NCBI GenBank assembly: GCA_934086355.1
Contig: CAKOID010000029.1
Location: forward strand, 1-8,600
DNA: 8,600 nucleotides
From: an uncultured Bacilli bacterium
Lineage (GTDB): Bacteria > Bacillota_I > Bacilli_A > RF39 > UBA660
Direction of reading: 5' to 3'
Position 1 is the stretch's first letter; each line of letters starts with the position of its first letter. Below the pieces are notes generated by a model. The model was given only the letters and a program-made list of their open reading frames with translations. It was not told the origin of the DNA and did not search any database. The position numbers were made by a program, and so were the translations under genes. Of the stretch, positions 1 to 6,945 are shown piece by piece.

Positions 1-1539
1 GAAACAACATTTCCAAGTGGTATATCACAGTTAGTAACAAACACTATAGAACCAAATAAAACACATACATATACATTTACTTTTACGTATAAAGATACTG
101 GAACAGATCAAAGTATAGATATGAATAAAGAGTTAAGTGCGAAAATACAAATATTTGGAAAAAATAGTAACAACGAATATTTCCCATATGAAGAAGGCAC
201 TTTAGCTTATAATATAATAAATAATGCGATAAAAAGTGTAAATGGAACTGAGCTCCTTGATACACCTAAAACTAAACCAGCTGAGGAAATAAGTGGTGAA
301 TTTGCGACTGGAAAATATGAAGTTCAAACTTTAACAGATCAACAATTGCAATATGGTTTTTCCCCATGGCTTTATGCCGATACTGAAGAAGCGGCAAAAA
401 CAGGTGCCGAAGCCACAAGTAAATCTTGTGCTGATTTAATTGGAAAATATATATATGATAGAAGTAATACTATAGAAAATATTTTTAAAATAGAAGGTTG
501 TGACGGCGAAACTCCTAAAGCAAAATTAGAAATAATTGAACCTGAAAAAGCTTTATCTAAAGTAGAAGACGATTACGGAACAAGTTATTATTTTAGAGGA
601 AATCCAATTGATAATTATGTTAATTTTGCAGGAATGTGTTGGAGAATTGTACGAATTTCTGGTGATGGAAGTATAAAATTAATACTTGAAGATCAAGATG
701 AAATATGTTCGACTACAATGAACGGTAACTGGAGTATATCAACTACACCAAATGGAACGACAAACAAGGGTAATTATGGTTATAAATATTATGATACTAA
801 TTCATTAATTTCATCGGATGGAACCAAAAATACAAATGGAATAAATGTAATGAATTATTTAAATGGTGGAACATATGTTAATGAATCAATGGCAACTACA
901 TTCAAAAATTTTCAGGGTGATGAAAATAAACTAGAAGGAACTTTAACAAATAAAATATATAATAAACATAATAAAAAGTTAATAAGTGACTATTTAAAAG
1001 TTGGAGATTGGTGTTTGGGTGACACTGCGTATAATACTGCAAACGATGATACGAATTCATTAACTAAACAAGAAGTTTTAGATAAAAAAATAAAAAAAGA
1101 AAAAATTTATTATGATTCCTTTGTCCGTTTAGCAGGTAAAACTACTAAAGAACCTACACTAAAATGTAATGGTACAAATGTGATGAAGTTTGGAGATGAT
1201 ACCACACCTATGTATGTTGGAACATTAACCGCTGATGAAATTGTGTATGCTGGAGGAAAGGTTGATACAGATAATCGTAAGTATTATTTAATAAATGACT
1301 ATCAGAGAAAAGAAATGTTAAATTATTTTACTTTATCTCCTAGTGCTTTTTACTTTAGTTTTACCCAAATTAATATCTTATGGGATGATTTCGTTTTTAA
1401 AGTACAATATACCGGTCATCTTTTAGACGACGATGCAGTTTCAAATAACTCGTTCCGACCTGCAATTCAACTTAAATCAGATGTACAAATTTCAAAAGGA
1501 AATGGAACTATAGAAAATCCTTACATAATTGCAAGTTAA
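1..1539 (+). CDS. Large exported surface protein with WRIVRI-type domain, 5' end missing
   Basis: The frame is open from base 1, so the gene starts upstream; the ATG at 121 is internal and 512 residues are visible. The visible N-terminal part (about nt 40-170) has an alternating Thr/Tyr/Phe beta-strand pattern ending in MNKELSAKIQIF, like the tail of TasA/camelysin-type secreted domains seen in related gut Bacillota. A second domain begins near nt 580 (SYYFRGN, then MCWRIVRISGDGSIKLIL with Trp at 640-642) and ends at 1450-1533 with FRPAIQLKSDVQIS and a GNGTIENPYII tail. This pairing recurs in hypothetical cell-surface proteins of AT-rich Firmicutes from gut metagenomes. Six Cys are visible. 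No catalytic motif or sortase signal is visible, and the protein ends directly after NPYIIAS. G+C is clearly higher than in the next genes (19 of 60 at 541-600). Surface location is inferred; function is unknown. Confidence 0.8.
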   Translation, partial: ETTFPSGISQLVTNTIEPNKTHTYTFTFTYKDTGTDQSIDMNKELSAKIQIFGKNSNNEYFPYEEGTLAYNIINNAIKSVNGTELLDTPKTKPAEEISGEFATGKYEVQTLTDQQLQYGFSPWLYADTEEAAKTGAEATSKSCADLIGKYIYDRSNTIENIFKIEGCDGETPKAKLEIIEPEKALSKVEDDYGTSYYFRGNPIDNYVNFAGMCWRIVRISGDGSIKLILEDQDEICSTTMNGNWSISTTPNGTTNKGNYGYKYYDTNSLISSDGTKNTNGINVMNYLNGGTYVNESMATTFKNFQGDENKLEGTLTNKIYNKHNKKLISDYLKVGDWCLGDTAYNTANDDTNSLTKQEVLDKKIKKEKIYYDSFVRLAGKTTKEPTLKCNGTNVMKFGDDTTPMYVGTLTADEIVYAGGKVDTDNRKYYLINDYQRKEMLNYFTLSPSAFYFSFTQINILWDDFVFKVQYTGHLLDDDAVSNNSFRPAIQLKSDVQISKGNGTIENPYIIAS

Positions 1540-1562
1540 GTACTATTAATTTAGTACTTTTT
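1538..1562 (+). terminator. Rho-independent terminator after the surface-protein gene
   Basis: A perfect 8-bp inverted repeat (AAGTACTA at 1538-1545 and TAGTACTT at 1552-1559) encloses a 6-nt loop and runs into five T at 1558-1562. It starts inside the stop codon of the upstream gene. It separates the surface-protein gene from yqfC. The stem is A/T-rich with only two G-C pairs, so efficiency is uncertain. Confidence 0.65.
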
Positions 1563-1567
1563 AAATG

Positions 1568-1575
1568 CATATAAT
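1568..1575 (+). promoter_or_regulatory. Candidate -10 element before yqfC-yqfD
   Basis: CATATAAT lies between the terminator and the yqfC ribosome binding site. It contains a perfect TATAAT (1570-1575) and also matches seven of eight bases of the Bacillus sigma-E -10 consensus CATACAAT, which would suit mother-cell sporulation genes. No good -35 of either class is visible 13-18 nt upstream. The predicted start of transcription would fall almost at the ribosome binding site (GGTGA, 1581-1585), which weakens the case. AT-rich DNA gives such matches by chance. Confidence 0.3.
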
Positions 1576-1593
1576 TAAGTGGTGAATAATAAT

Positions 1594-1833
1594 ATGTTTG
1601 AAATATTTAAAAGTTATTTAAAAAAAGAAGATTATTACGTAATATTATATTCTAATTATATATATATATTTAAATACTTAGATATAATTAAATTTACAGA
1701 TAAATATATAAGTTTAAGATTAAATAAAATAATATTAAATATATATGGATATGATTTATTAATTACTAAAATGGAAAAAGATGAACTATTAATAAAAGGT
1801 AATATTAATAAAGTGGAGAAAATATATGAATAA
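1594..1833 (+). CDS. yqfC: Sporulation protein YqfC (YabP/YqfC family)
   Basis: This 79-residue protein has no catalytic motif. From residue 16 it follows the beta-strand plan of the YabP/YqfC family: a strand containing NYIYIFKYLDIIKFTD, then YISLRLNKIILNIYGYDLLI and the closing ELLIKGNINKVEKI. B. subtilis YqfC is about 93 residues, so the N-terminus is a little short. The ATG at 1594 is chosen because GGTGA (1581-1585) sits 8 nt upstream; an in-frame GTG at 1579 would add MVNNN but lies on the ribosome binding site. Its 3' end overlaps yqfD by 8 nt, the arrangement expected of yqfCD, and this neighbour makes the call firm. In Bacillus the pair belongs to the mother-cell sigma-E regulon; the exact role of YqfC is not established. 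Confidence 0.85.
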   Translation: MFEIFKSYLKKEDYYVILYSNYIYIFKYLDIIKFTDKYISLRLNKIILNIYGYDLLITKMEKDELLIKGNINKVEKIYE

Positions 1834-2965
1834 ATATATAATAATTAAAGTTACACAAGATATAAAAAGATTTATAAATAAATGTAATAGTTATAATATA
1901 GAATTATATAATATTAAATATATTGATAAAGATAATATAATAGTTAAAATAAAAAAAGATGACTTTGATAATATTAAAATATATAATTATTATTCTAATA
2001 TAGAAATATATAATAAAGTTGGAATAGATTATTATATTCATAAAATAAATAAATTAAAATATTTTATATTATGTTTTGTTATTATGATAATATGCATGTT
2101 TTTAGTATCTAATATAATATTAAAAATAAATGTTATTCATAGTAATAAAAAAGTTAGAGAATTAGTATATAGTGAGTTATATGATAATGGTATAAAAATA
2201 TTTAGTATAAAAAAAGATTTTAATAAATTAGAAAATATTAAGAATAAAATACTTGAAAATAATAGGGATAAGTTAGAGTGGATTAGTATTACTAATATTG
2301 GTATGACATATGTTGTAAGAGTTGAAGAAAGAATAATAGATAATATAAAGAATGAACATGATTATTGTAATGTAGTTGCTACTAAAGAAGGTATTGTTAC
2401 TAATATATTTAGTGATAAAGGAGATATATTAGTTAATGTAAATGATATTGTTAGAAAAGATGATATACTTATTACTGGTAATTTAATAGTAAATGAAGAA
2501 ACTAAAAATTATACTTGTGCTAGTGGTAGAGTAATGGCTAAAGTTTGGTATACAACAAATATAAATTTGAAAAGAGATTATTTAAAGAAAGAATATACTG
2601 GAAAGAAAAGAATAAATTTTTATATAAATCATAAAGTTCTTAGAAATAATAAATATAGTAAGTTTGATAAAAAATATATTATTAATAATAAATATATTAA
2701 AATATATAAAGAAATAGAATATAAAGAAAAAAAGTATAAGTATAATGAACTAGATAGTGTTAATAAAGCTTTGTTAGAAATAGATAATAAGTTTAAAAAT
2801 AAATTAGGTGATAAAGGGAAAATTATAGATAAAAAAATATTAAATAAAAGTATAAATAATAAAGAAATAAATATAGATGTATTTGTAATTACTTTAGAAG
2901 ATATATCTAAACAAATAGAATTAAATAAGGAAGGTATAAGTGATATAGAAAATAATAAAAATTAA
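1826..2965 (+). CDS. yqfD: Sporulation protein YqfD (membrane protein)
   Basis: The protein has 379 residues, against about 398 in Bacillus. After a soluble N-terminal part (1-77) comes one clear membrane segment at about 79-99 (FILCFVIMIICMFLVSNIIL). The extracytoplasmic part holds the family's recognisable stretches: EWISITNIGMTYVVRVEE (151-168), the ATKEGIVTNIF strand (185-195), NVNDIVRKDDILITG (204-218) and SGRVMAKVWYTT (233-244). The ATG is preceded by GGAG (1815-1818) with 7 nt spacing and lies inside the end of yqfC, suggesting translational coupling. YqfD is a conserved mother-cell sporulation protein under sigma-E control in Bacillus; its presence suggests the organism makes, or recently made, endospores. 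The gene is extraordinarily AT-rich and Lys/Asn/Ile-rich. Its last codons form the left arm of a terminator. Confidence 0.92.
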   Translation: MNKYIIIKVTQDIKRFINKCNSYNIELYNIKYIDKDNIIVKIKKDDFDNIKIYNYYSNIEIYNKVGIDYYIHKINKLKYFILCFVIMIICMFLVSNIILKINVIHSNKKVRELVYSELYDNGIKIFSIKKDFNKLENIKNKILENNRDKLEWISITNIGMTYVVRVEERIIDNIKNEHDYCNVVATKEGIVTNIFSDKGDILVNVNDIVRKDDILITGNLIVNEETKNYTCASGRVMAKVWYTTNINLKRDYLKKEYTGKKRINFYINHKVLRNNKYSKFDKKYIINNKYIKIYKEIEYKEKKYKYNELDSVNKALLEIDNKFKNKLGDKGKIIDKKILNKSINNKEINIDVFVITLEDISKQIELNKEGISDIENNKN

Positions 2966-2988
2966 TATATATTATTTTCTATTTTTTT
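2945..2988 (+). terminator. Rho-independent terminator overlapping the end of yqfD
   Basis: A perfect 13-bp inverted repeat pairs 2945-2957 (ATAGAAAATAATA) with 2970-2982 (TATTATTTTCTAT), with a 12-nt loop, followed by a run of seven T (2982-2988). The left arm is the final coding sequence of yqfD and the stop codon lies in the loop. The stem has only two G-C pairs, but length and perfect pairing are striking. It ends the yqfC-yqfD transcript. Confidence 0.7.
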
Positions 2989-2996
2989 GTTATAAT
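2988..2996 (+). promoter_or_regulatory. Extended -10 promoter for the prepilin-like gene
   Basis: TGTTATAAT is a perfect extended -10 (TGnTATAAT). It starts on the last T of the preceding terminator. No -35 is evident, as is common for extended -10 promoters. The predicted start near 3003 leaves a short leader with AGGA (3008-3011), 8 nt before the ATG at 3020. Confidence 0.6.
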
Positions 2997-3019
2997 TTGA
3001 TTAAGATAGGAATGATAGT

Positions 3020-5323
3020 ATGAAAAATAAGAAGGGATTTACATTAATAGAAATTATAGTATGTATTATTTTGATATCTTTAATTGTAACTATAAGTATT
3101 ATTCTTTTAAAAAATAATTCTGGTAAAAGTGAAGATAAGAATAAAAAAGAAATTGTGTCTGCAACTGATGTGTATTTTTCTTTAAATGATAAATATAAAA
3201 AAGAAATAGAAGAAAATAATGGATACTTAGTTTTAAATATTAGTGAATTAGTAGATGAAGGACTGTTAGATAAAAAAATATTAGATAAATTACCAGAAGA
3301 TTCAAATGGTATAAGTTATAAAAAAATAATAGTTAAAAAGAAAGATGAAGTATTATTAGGAAGTGGTGATGATGTAGGGTTATATGATTATATATATCCT
3401 TATATTGAAAATAAGGATGTTTGTGTATTCGGAACTATATATTATTATAATAGAGACTTTATTAGTACAGATAGCTGTGTTAAAGAAGATGATGATTTAA
3501 AATATTTAAATGAAAATTATGAAATAATGAAATTTCCTAGTAACACAAATATAAATAGTTGCAGTGATGATTTAACTTCTAGTTTTGGTTTAAAATATAA
3601 AGTTTTTAAATATAGATATAATGATGAAGAAAAGGAATGTCCAGTTAGAGTTGAACAGTGTAATGAAAGAAAAATTAAACTATATATAAATAAAGATGAA
3701 GGAGAATCTGAATATAACGGTGATTGGACAAATAAAGATATAACTTTAAAACTTGAAAGTCAAAATAATAAAAGTGATAATTGTGATAATGCTTTTAAAA
3801 TACAAATGGATAATAACGAACTTACAAATAATTCCATTATTGTCGAAAGTAATAAAGAACAAATTATAAATGAAAACAAGATTATTTATTTTGCTTTAAA
3901 CGGAGAAGATAAAGTTTCAGAAGAAAAACAAATTCGCTACGATGGAATTAAACCTAAAATAGAATTAGGAACTAAAGTAGGCAATAGATACAGTATTAAT
4001 TTATCTGATGAAGGTAGCGGACTGAAAAGTTATAAATGTAATAATGGAGAAAAGATAAATATTTCTACAAATGAAGCCACTATCTATGTTACAAATTCTT
4101 GTACCAAAATTACAGTTTGGGATAAAGTTGATAATAAAAGTGAAAGCATATTAGATTATAGCAACTTTAAATCTATAGAAATAAATCCTTTAAATGAGTA
4201 TGAATTTGAAATTTTATTTGAGAACTATAATGAATTAACAAATGTAGCAGTTAATTATAATTATGATGAAAATAATAATATTTCAAAAAAATATGATGTT
4301 AGTAATAACAAAATAAAAGTTAATGTTTTTGATTTTTTTGTAAGTTGTAGTGAAAATTACAATTGTCAAAAATATTTAAAGTCTAAATTTACAAACAAAT
4401 TTATATTAAATTTTAGTATCAAAAATGATAATAACGAACTTACAAATTTTAATATAAAATTTAATATGTCGTTACACGAATATACAAGAATTAACAAAAA
4501 AATGCGTTCTAACGACATAATTAGTTTATTAGGCATAAATAACAATGGAGATATTTTAATATCTTTATATTCTGATGAAGATGAATTGAGTAACTATTAT
4601 ATATATAATAAAGATAAAGATAATATTTATGATTTATATTCATTTAGTAAATCTAAAAGTGGTAGTTTACCTGATTTATCATTAGGTGGAAGTTATTGTG
4701 CTAGTAACGCTTGGGCTCAAAATGTATTTGATCCAGCTAATAAATTAATTTATAATTTTGCTGATAATAGTATTAACTTTGAAAATTTATCACTTACAAC
4801 AATTAAATGTAGCCGTAATTCCAAGGCTGAATATTCTTATAATTTATCCAAAATTGTTACAGACTATGATATTAAAACAAATAATTTTGTGAGCGAAGAT
4901 TATACCATAAATTATAATAATAACAAAAGTAAATTAAAATACTATGAAAATGATGTATTAGTGACTGAAAAATCAAAAGTTTATTCAAAAGAAGGCACAG
5001 CAGCGACACACACTTATTACAATAATGCATCTTCATTCACTATAAATAAAAATTATCAAAGTAATGAAAGTCTAACTATGATAAGAAACAACTACAGTAA
5101 AATATATGATAGTCTTTATAGAGATGATTCAAAAAATTATGAAGAATTATATAATCCAAATAAATATATTAATAATGCAAATAATTTGAATAATTACCAC
5201 GAAAAATTAAATAATGGTAACACAATAAGTTTTTTTATCAAATATAATAAAAACGGAAGTAGAGACAATACATGGGTTTATTTAGATTATCTATATTACA
5301 AAAATTTAGAGTTAGTATCTTAA
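3020..5323 (+). CDS. Large type IV prepilin-like surface protein
   Basis: The N-terminus is a textbook class III prepilin signal: MKNKKG followed by FTLIE and a hydrophobic helix to about residue 31, with cleavage expected after Gly6 and Glu at mature position 5. A prepilin peptidase should process it. At 767 residues it is far longer than a normal pilin (about 150). Beyond the helix come a charged stretch (31-60), a Cys-bearing region (about 130-220) and a probable Ig-like beta domain. The Ig-like part begins near EYNGDWTNKDITLKLE and includes IRYDGIKPKIELG, SDEGSGLKSYKC and VWDKVDNKS. A C-terminal region of about 250 residues is rich in Asn, Ser and Tyr and is not recognised. There are 13 Cys, 12 outside the signal, consistent with extracellular disulfides. 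No pilus machinery gene is in the window. The gene has its own promoter and terminators on both sides. Role (adhesin or minor pilin tip) is inference. Confidence 0.85.
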   Translation: MKNKKGFTLIEIIVCIILISLIVTISIILLKNNSGKSEDKNKKEIVSATDVYFSLNDKYKKEIEENNGYLVLNISELVDEGLLDKKILDKLPEDSNGISYKKIIVKKKDEVLLGSGDDVGLYDYIYPYIENKDVCVFGTIYYYNRDFISTDSCVKEDDDLKYLNENYEIMKFPSNTNINSCSDDLTSSFGLKYKVFKYRYNDEEKECPVRVEQCNERKIKLYINKDEGESEYNGDWTNKDITLKLESQNNKSDNCDNAFKIQMDNNELTNNSIIVESNKEQIINENKIIYFALNGEDKVSEEKQIRYDGIKPKIELGTKVGNRYSINLSDEGSGLKSYKCNNGEKINISTNEATIYVTNSCTKITVWDKVDNKSESILDYSNFKSIEINPLNEYEFEILFENYNELTNVAVNYNYDENNNISKKYDVSNNKIKVNVFDFFVSCSENYNCQKYLKSKFTNKFILNFSIKNDNNELTNFNIKFNMSLHEYTRINKKMRSNDIISLLGINNNGDILISLYSDEDELSNYYIYNKDKDNIYDLYSFSKSKSGSLPDLSLGGSYCASNAWAQNVFDPANKLIYNFADNSINFENLSLTTIKCSRNSKAEYSYNLSKIVTDYDIKTNNFVSEDYTINYNNNKSKLKYYENDVLVTEKSKVYSKEGTAATHTYYNNASSFTINKNYQSNESLTMIRNNYSKIYDSLYRDDSKNYEELYNPNKYINNANNLNNYHEKLNNGNTISFFIKYNKNGSRDNTWVYLDYLYYKNLELVS
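3809..4447 (+). repeat. 21-bp exact direct repeat pair inside the prepilin-like gene
   Basis: The same 21 bases occur at 3809-3829 and 4427-4447, 618 bp apart and in the same reading frame, both encoding DNNELTN. A third protein-level copy of NELTN, in ENYNELTNV, lies between them near 4230. The repeat could mark a degenerate internal duplication of a beta-sandwich unit, or be a chance short repeat in AT-rich DNA. Recombination between the copies would delete 206 codons in frame. Confidence 0.5.
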
Positions 5324-5327
5324 TATT

Positions 5328-5363
5328 GATAAAAGTGTATTTTATTACTTTTATCTTTTTTTT
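5328..5363 (+). terminator. Rho-independent terminator after the prepilin-like gene
   Basis: A perfect 9-bp stem (GATAAAAGT at 5328-5336, ACTTTTATC at 5347-5355) with a 10-nt loop is followed by eight T (5356-5363). It lies 4 nt beyond the stop codon and isolates the prepilin-like gene from the vanZ-ybeY operon. Confidence 0.8.
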
Positions 5364-5378
5364 AATATTAAAATATAT

Positions 5379-5384
5379 TATAAT
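5379..5384 (+). promoter_or_regulatory. Candidate -10 for the vanZ-ybeY-cdd operon
   Basis: A perfect TATAAT follows the terminator, with a predicted start near 5391 and the purine-rich stretch AAGAAAAGAGAGA (5400-5412) as the likely ribosome binding region before the ATG at 5417. No -35 is recognisable: the expected place is inside the T-run. Position between a strong terminator and a five-gene operon makes a promoter here likely, but the exact element is uncertain. Confidence 0.4.
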
Positions 5385-5416
5385 ATTTATGTAATATTAA
5401 AGAAAAGAGAGATTAT

Positions 5417-6034
5417 ATGATACCTAATGAAGTTAATATAGTATTAAAAGATATATGGCCTATGTTGTTATTATTTATTATAGTTATAGTTACTATTAGA
5501 GTTATAGATGTTATAATCAATAAGAAAAAGTTTGTATTGTATAAAGATTTATTTTTATTAATGTTTATATTATATATGTTTTTGTTGTTTGAATTAGTAA
5601 CTAGTACTGATTTTGAAAGTTATTCTAATAATTTTATACCATTTAAAGAAATAATGAGATATAAATATACTAGTAAATTATTTTATAAGAATGTATTAGG
5701 TAATGTATTATTGTTTGTACCATTTGGTTATTTTGTAAATAAAGTATTGAAAAATAAAAAAATAATTGTTGGAATATTTATTACGTTAGTTACTAGTTTA
5801 TCTATAGAACTTATACAAATGAATATTGGTAGAAGTTTTGATATAGATGATATTATGTTAAATTTAGTAGGTGGAATATTAGGCTGTTTAATATATAAGT
5901 TTTTAGATTATATAAAAGAAAAGTTACCAAATTGTTTAAGAAAGACATGGATATATAATGTATTATGGATATTAATTTTATTATTTAGTTCTTTGTTCTT
6001 GTTAAATTATTATGGAATATTGGAGGTAGTATGA
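5417..6034 (+). CDS. VanZ-family membrane protein
   Basis: The protein has 205 residues with about six hydrophobic segments (near 13-34, 43-62, 91-108, 115-135, 147-163 and 178-199). The VanZ family signature is clear: NNFIPF (71-76) after the second helix, NVLGNVLLFVPFG (92-104), SLSIELIQ (127-134) and the acidic RSFDIDDIMLN (139-149) followed by a Gly-rich helix. VanZ was first described as conferring low-level teicoplanin resistance, but most chromosomal relatives are of unknown function, so resistance should not be assumed. The last helix (178-199) lies beyond the core family pattern. Its stop codon overlaps the ybeY start (ATGA, 6031-6034), so the two are translationally coupled. In position it occupies the place where phoH and yqfF usually precede ybeY. 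Confidence 0.9.
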   Translation: MIPNEVNIVLKDIWPMLLLFIIVIVTIRVIDVIINKKKFVLYKDLFLLMFILYMFLLFELVTSTDFESYSNNFIPFKEIMRYKYTSKLFYKNVLGNVLLFVPFGYFVNKVLKNKKIIVGIFITLVTSLSIELIQMNIGRSFDIDDIMLNLVGGILGCLIYKFLDYIKEKLPNCLRKTWIYNVLWILILLFSSLFLLNYYGILEVV

Positions 6035-6468
6035 ATACAGTTTATGATATTATAGATAATTATGGATATAGGGATTATGAGTATTTGAATGAAGTGTTAG
6101 ATTATGCTATAAAGAAATTAAACATTGATAATAGTATATTTGATATAATTTTTATAGATGATGAAGAAATGCATAAATTAAATAAAGAATATAGAGGGAT
6201 TGATAGAACTACTGATGTATTATCTTTTGCGCTTAATGATAATAAACATATTGATGCATTTATTAATAGTTTAGGAGATATATTTATTTCTATTCCTAAA
6301 ATGAAAAGTCAAGCAGAAGAATATGGACATAGTGAGAAAAGAGAATTATCATTTTTGGCATTACATGGTTTATTACATTTATTAGGTTATGATCATACAT
6401 TGGGAAAAAAAGAAGAAGAAGAAATGTTTGGGTTACAAAAAGAAATATTAAGTGAGTTAGGGATATAG
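6031..6468 (+). CDS. ybeY: Endoribonuclease YbeY (rRNA maturation factor)
   Basis: YbeY is a zinc-dependent single-strand endoribonuclease that acts in 16S rRNA 3'-end maturation and ribosome quality control. At 145 residues this is normal family length. The metal site HGLLHLLGYDH is complete (His112, His116, His122), and the conserved RGIDRTTDVLSF (55-66) and LGDIFIS (81-87) stretches are intact, so the enzyme should be active. GGAGGT (6022-6027) lies just upstream of the ATG, inside the end of vanZ. In Bacillus the gene (yqfG) follows phoH and yqfF and precedes dgkA and cdd; here it is followed 2 nt later by a HIT gene and then cdd, so only part of that order is kept. Confidence 0.97.
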   Translation: MNTVYDIIDNYGYRDYEYLNEVLDYAIKKLNIDNSIFDIIFIDDEEMHKLNKEYRGIDRTTDVLSFALNDNKHIDAFINSLGDIFISIPKMKSQAEEYGHSEKRELSFLALHGLLHLLGYDHTLGKKEEEEMFGLQKEILSELGI

Positions 6469-6470
6469 AT

Positions 6471-6941
6471 ATGGAAATAAAAGATTATATGGGTAAAATA
6501 CATAATATTGATGGTTGTTTAGGTTGTACTTTATCTAATGGAGATATACATGAACTATTATATAAAGATGAAGATTTTAATGTATCTCAAGATTTTGAAT
6601 TGCCTATTGATGGTTTTATTATAATATCTACTAATATTCATGTAGTTTCTATTAATGAATTAACTAAAGAACAAAGATATAAATTAATAGAATTAGAAAA
6701 TAGGGTTATAGAATTATTAAAAAGTTATGATATTAGTAGTAGATTTAGAATTATATTTGAAGAAAAAGGACATTTTCATATATGGTTAATGCCAGAATAT
6801 GAATGGATGAAGAAAAATGGTAAAGTAATTTTTAATTTAGAAGATATATTTAATTATGCAAAAAATAATTTAAGAACTGAATATAATTTAAAAAAGGTAA
6901 ATGATACATGTAAGAAATTAAAAAGGGATTTGAATAGGTGA
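6471..6941 (+). CDS. HIT-family protein with HxHxW active-site variant
   Basis: HIT (histidine triad) proteins are nucleotide hydrolases or transferases. This 156-residue protein has a CxxC pair (Cys16, Cys19) where many HIT proteins bind zinc, then YKDEDFNVSQDFELPIDGFII, STNIH (53-57), and the active-site region GHFHIWLMP (100-108). The classical triad is HxHxHxx; here the third His is replaced by Trp105. His103, which corresponds to the nucleophile (His112 of HINT1), is kept. This HxHxW form, followed by an aromatic-rich EYEWM, is a recurring variant in Firmicutes HIT proteins and not simply decay. Residues 117-156 form an extra Lys-rich helical tail. The ATG lies 2 nt after ybeY, with AGGGA (6459-6463) inside ybeY. 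The substrate cannot be told from sequence. Confidence 0.8.
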   Translation: MEIKDYMGKIHNIDGCLGCTLSNGDIHELLYKDEDFNVSQDFELPIDGFIIISTNIHVVSINELTKEQRYKLIELENRVIELLKSYDISSRFRIIFEEKGHFHIWLMPEYEWMKKNGKVIFNLEDIFNYAKNNLRTEYNLKKVNDTCKKLKRDLNR

Positions 6942-6945
6942 TAGT

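Noticed and set aside
121..123. ATG at 121 as true start of the first gene
   Set aside because: The frame is open back to base 1 with sensible beta-strand protein sequence, and no ribosome binding site precedes the ATG.
83..265. Minus-strand 60-codon open frame
   Set aside because: It lies wholly against the surface-protein coding frame, has no ribosome binding site evidence and its Phe/Tyr/Leu-rich product is what an AT-rich antisense frame gives by chance.
1579..1581. GTG start for yqfC
   Set aside because: It overlaps the ribosome binding site that serves the ATG at 1594, and the added residues have no family match.
1655..1680. TA-rich run in yqfC as a phase-variation tract
   Set aside because: The alternating TA stretch is short and of a kind found throughout this AT-rich region, and yqfC is not an expected phase-variable gene.
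5417..6034. VanZ homologue as an antibiotic resistance gene
   Set aside because: No vanA/B/X/S/R or other resistance genes are nearby; it sits in a housekeeping operon and the family is broad.
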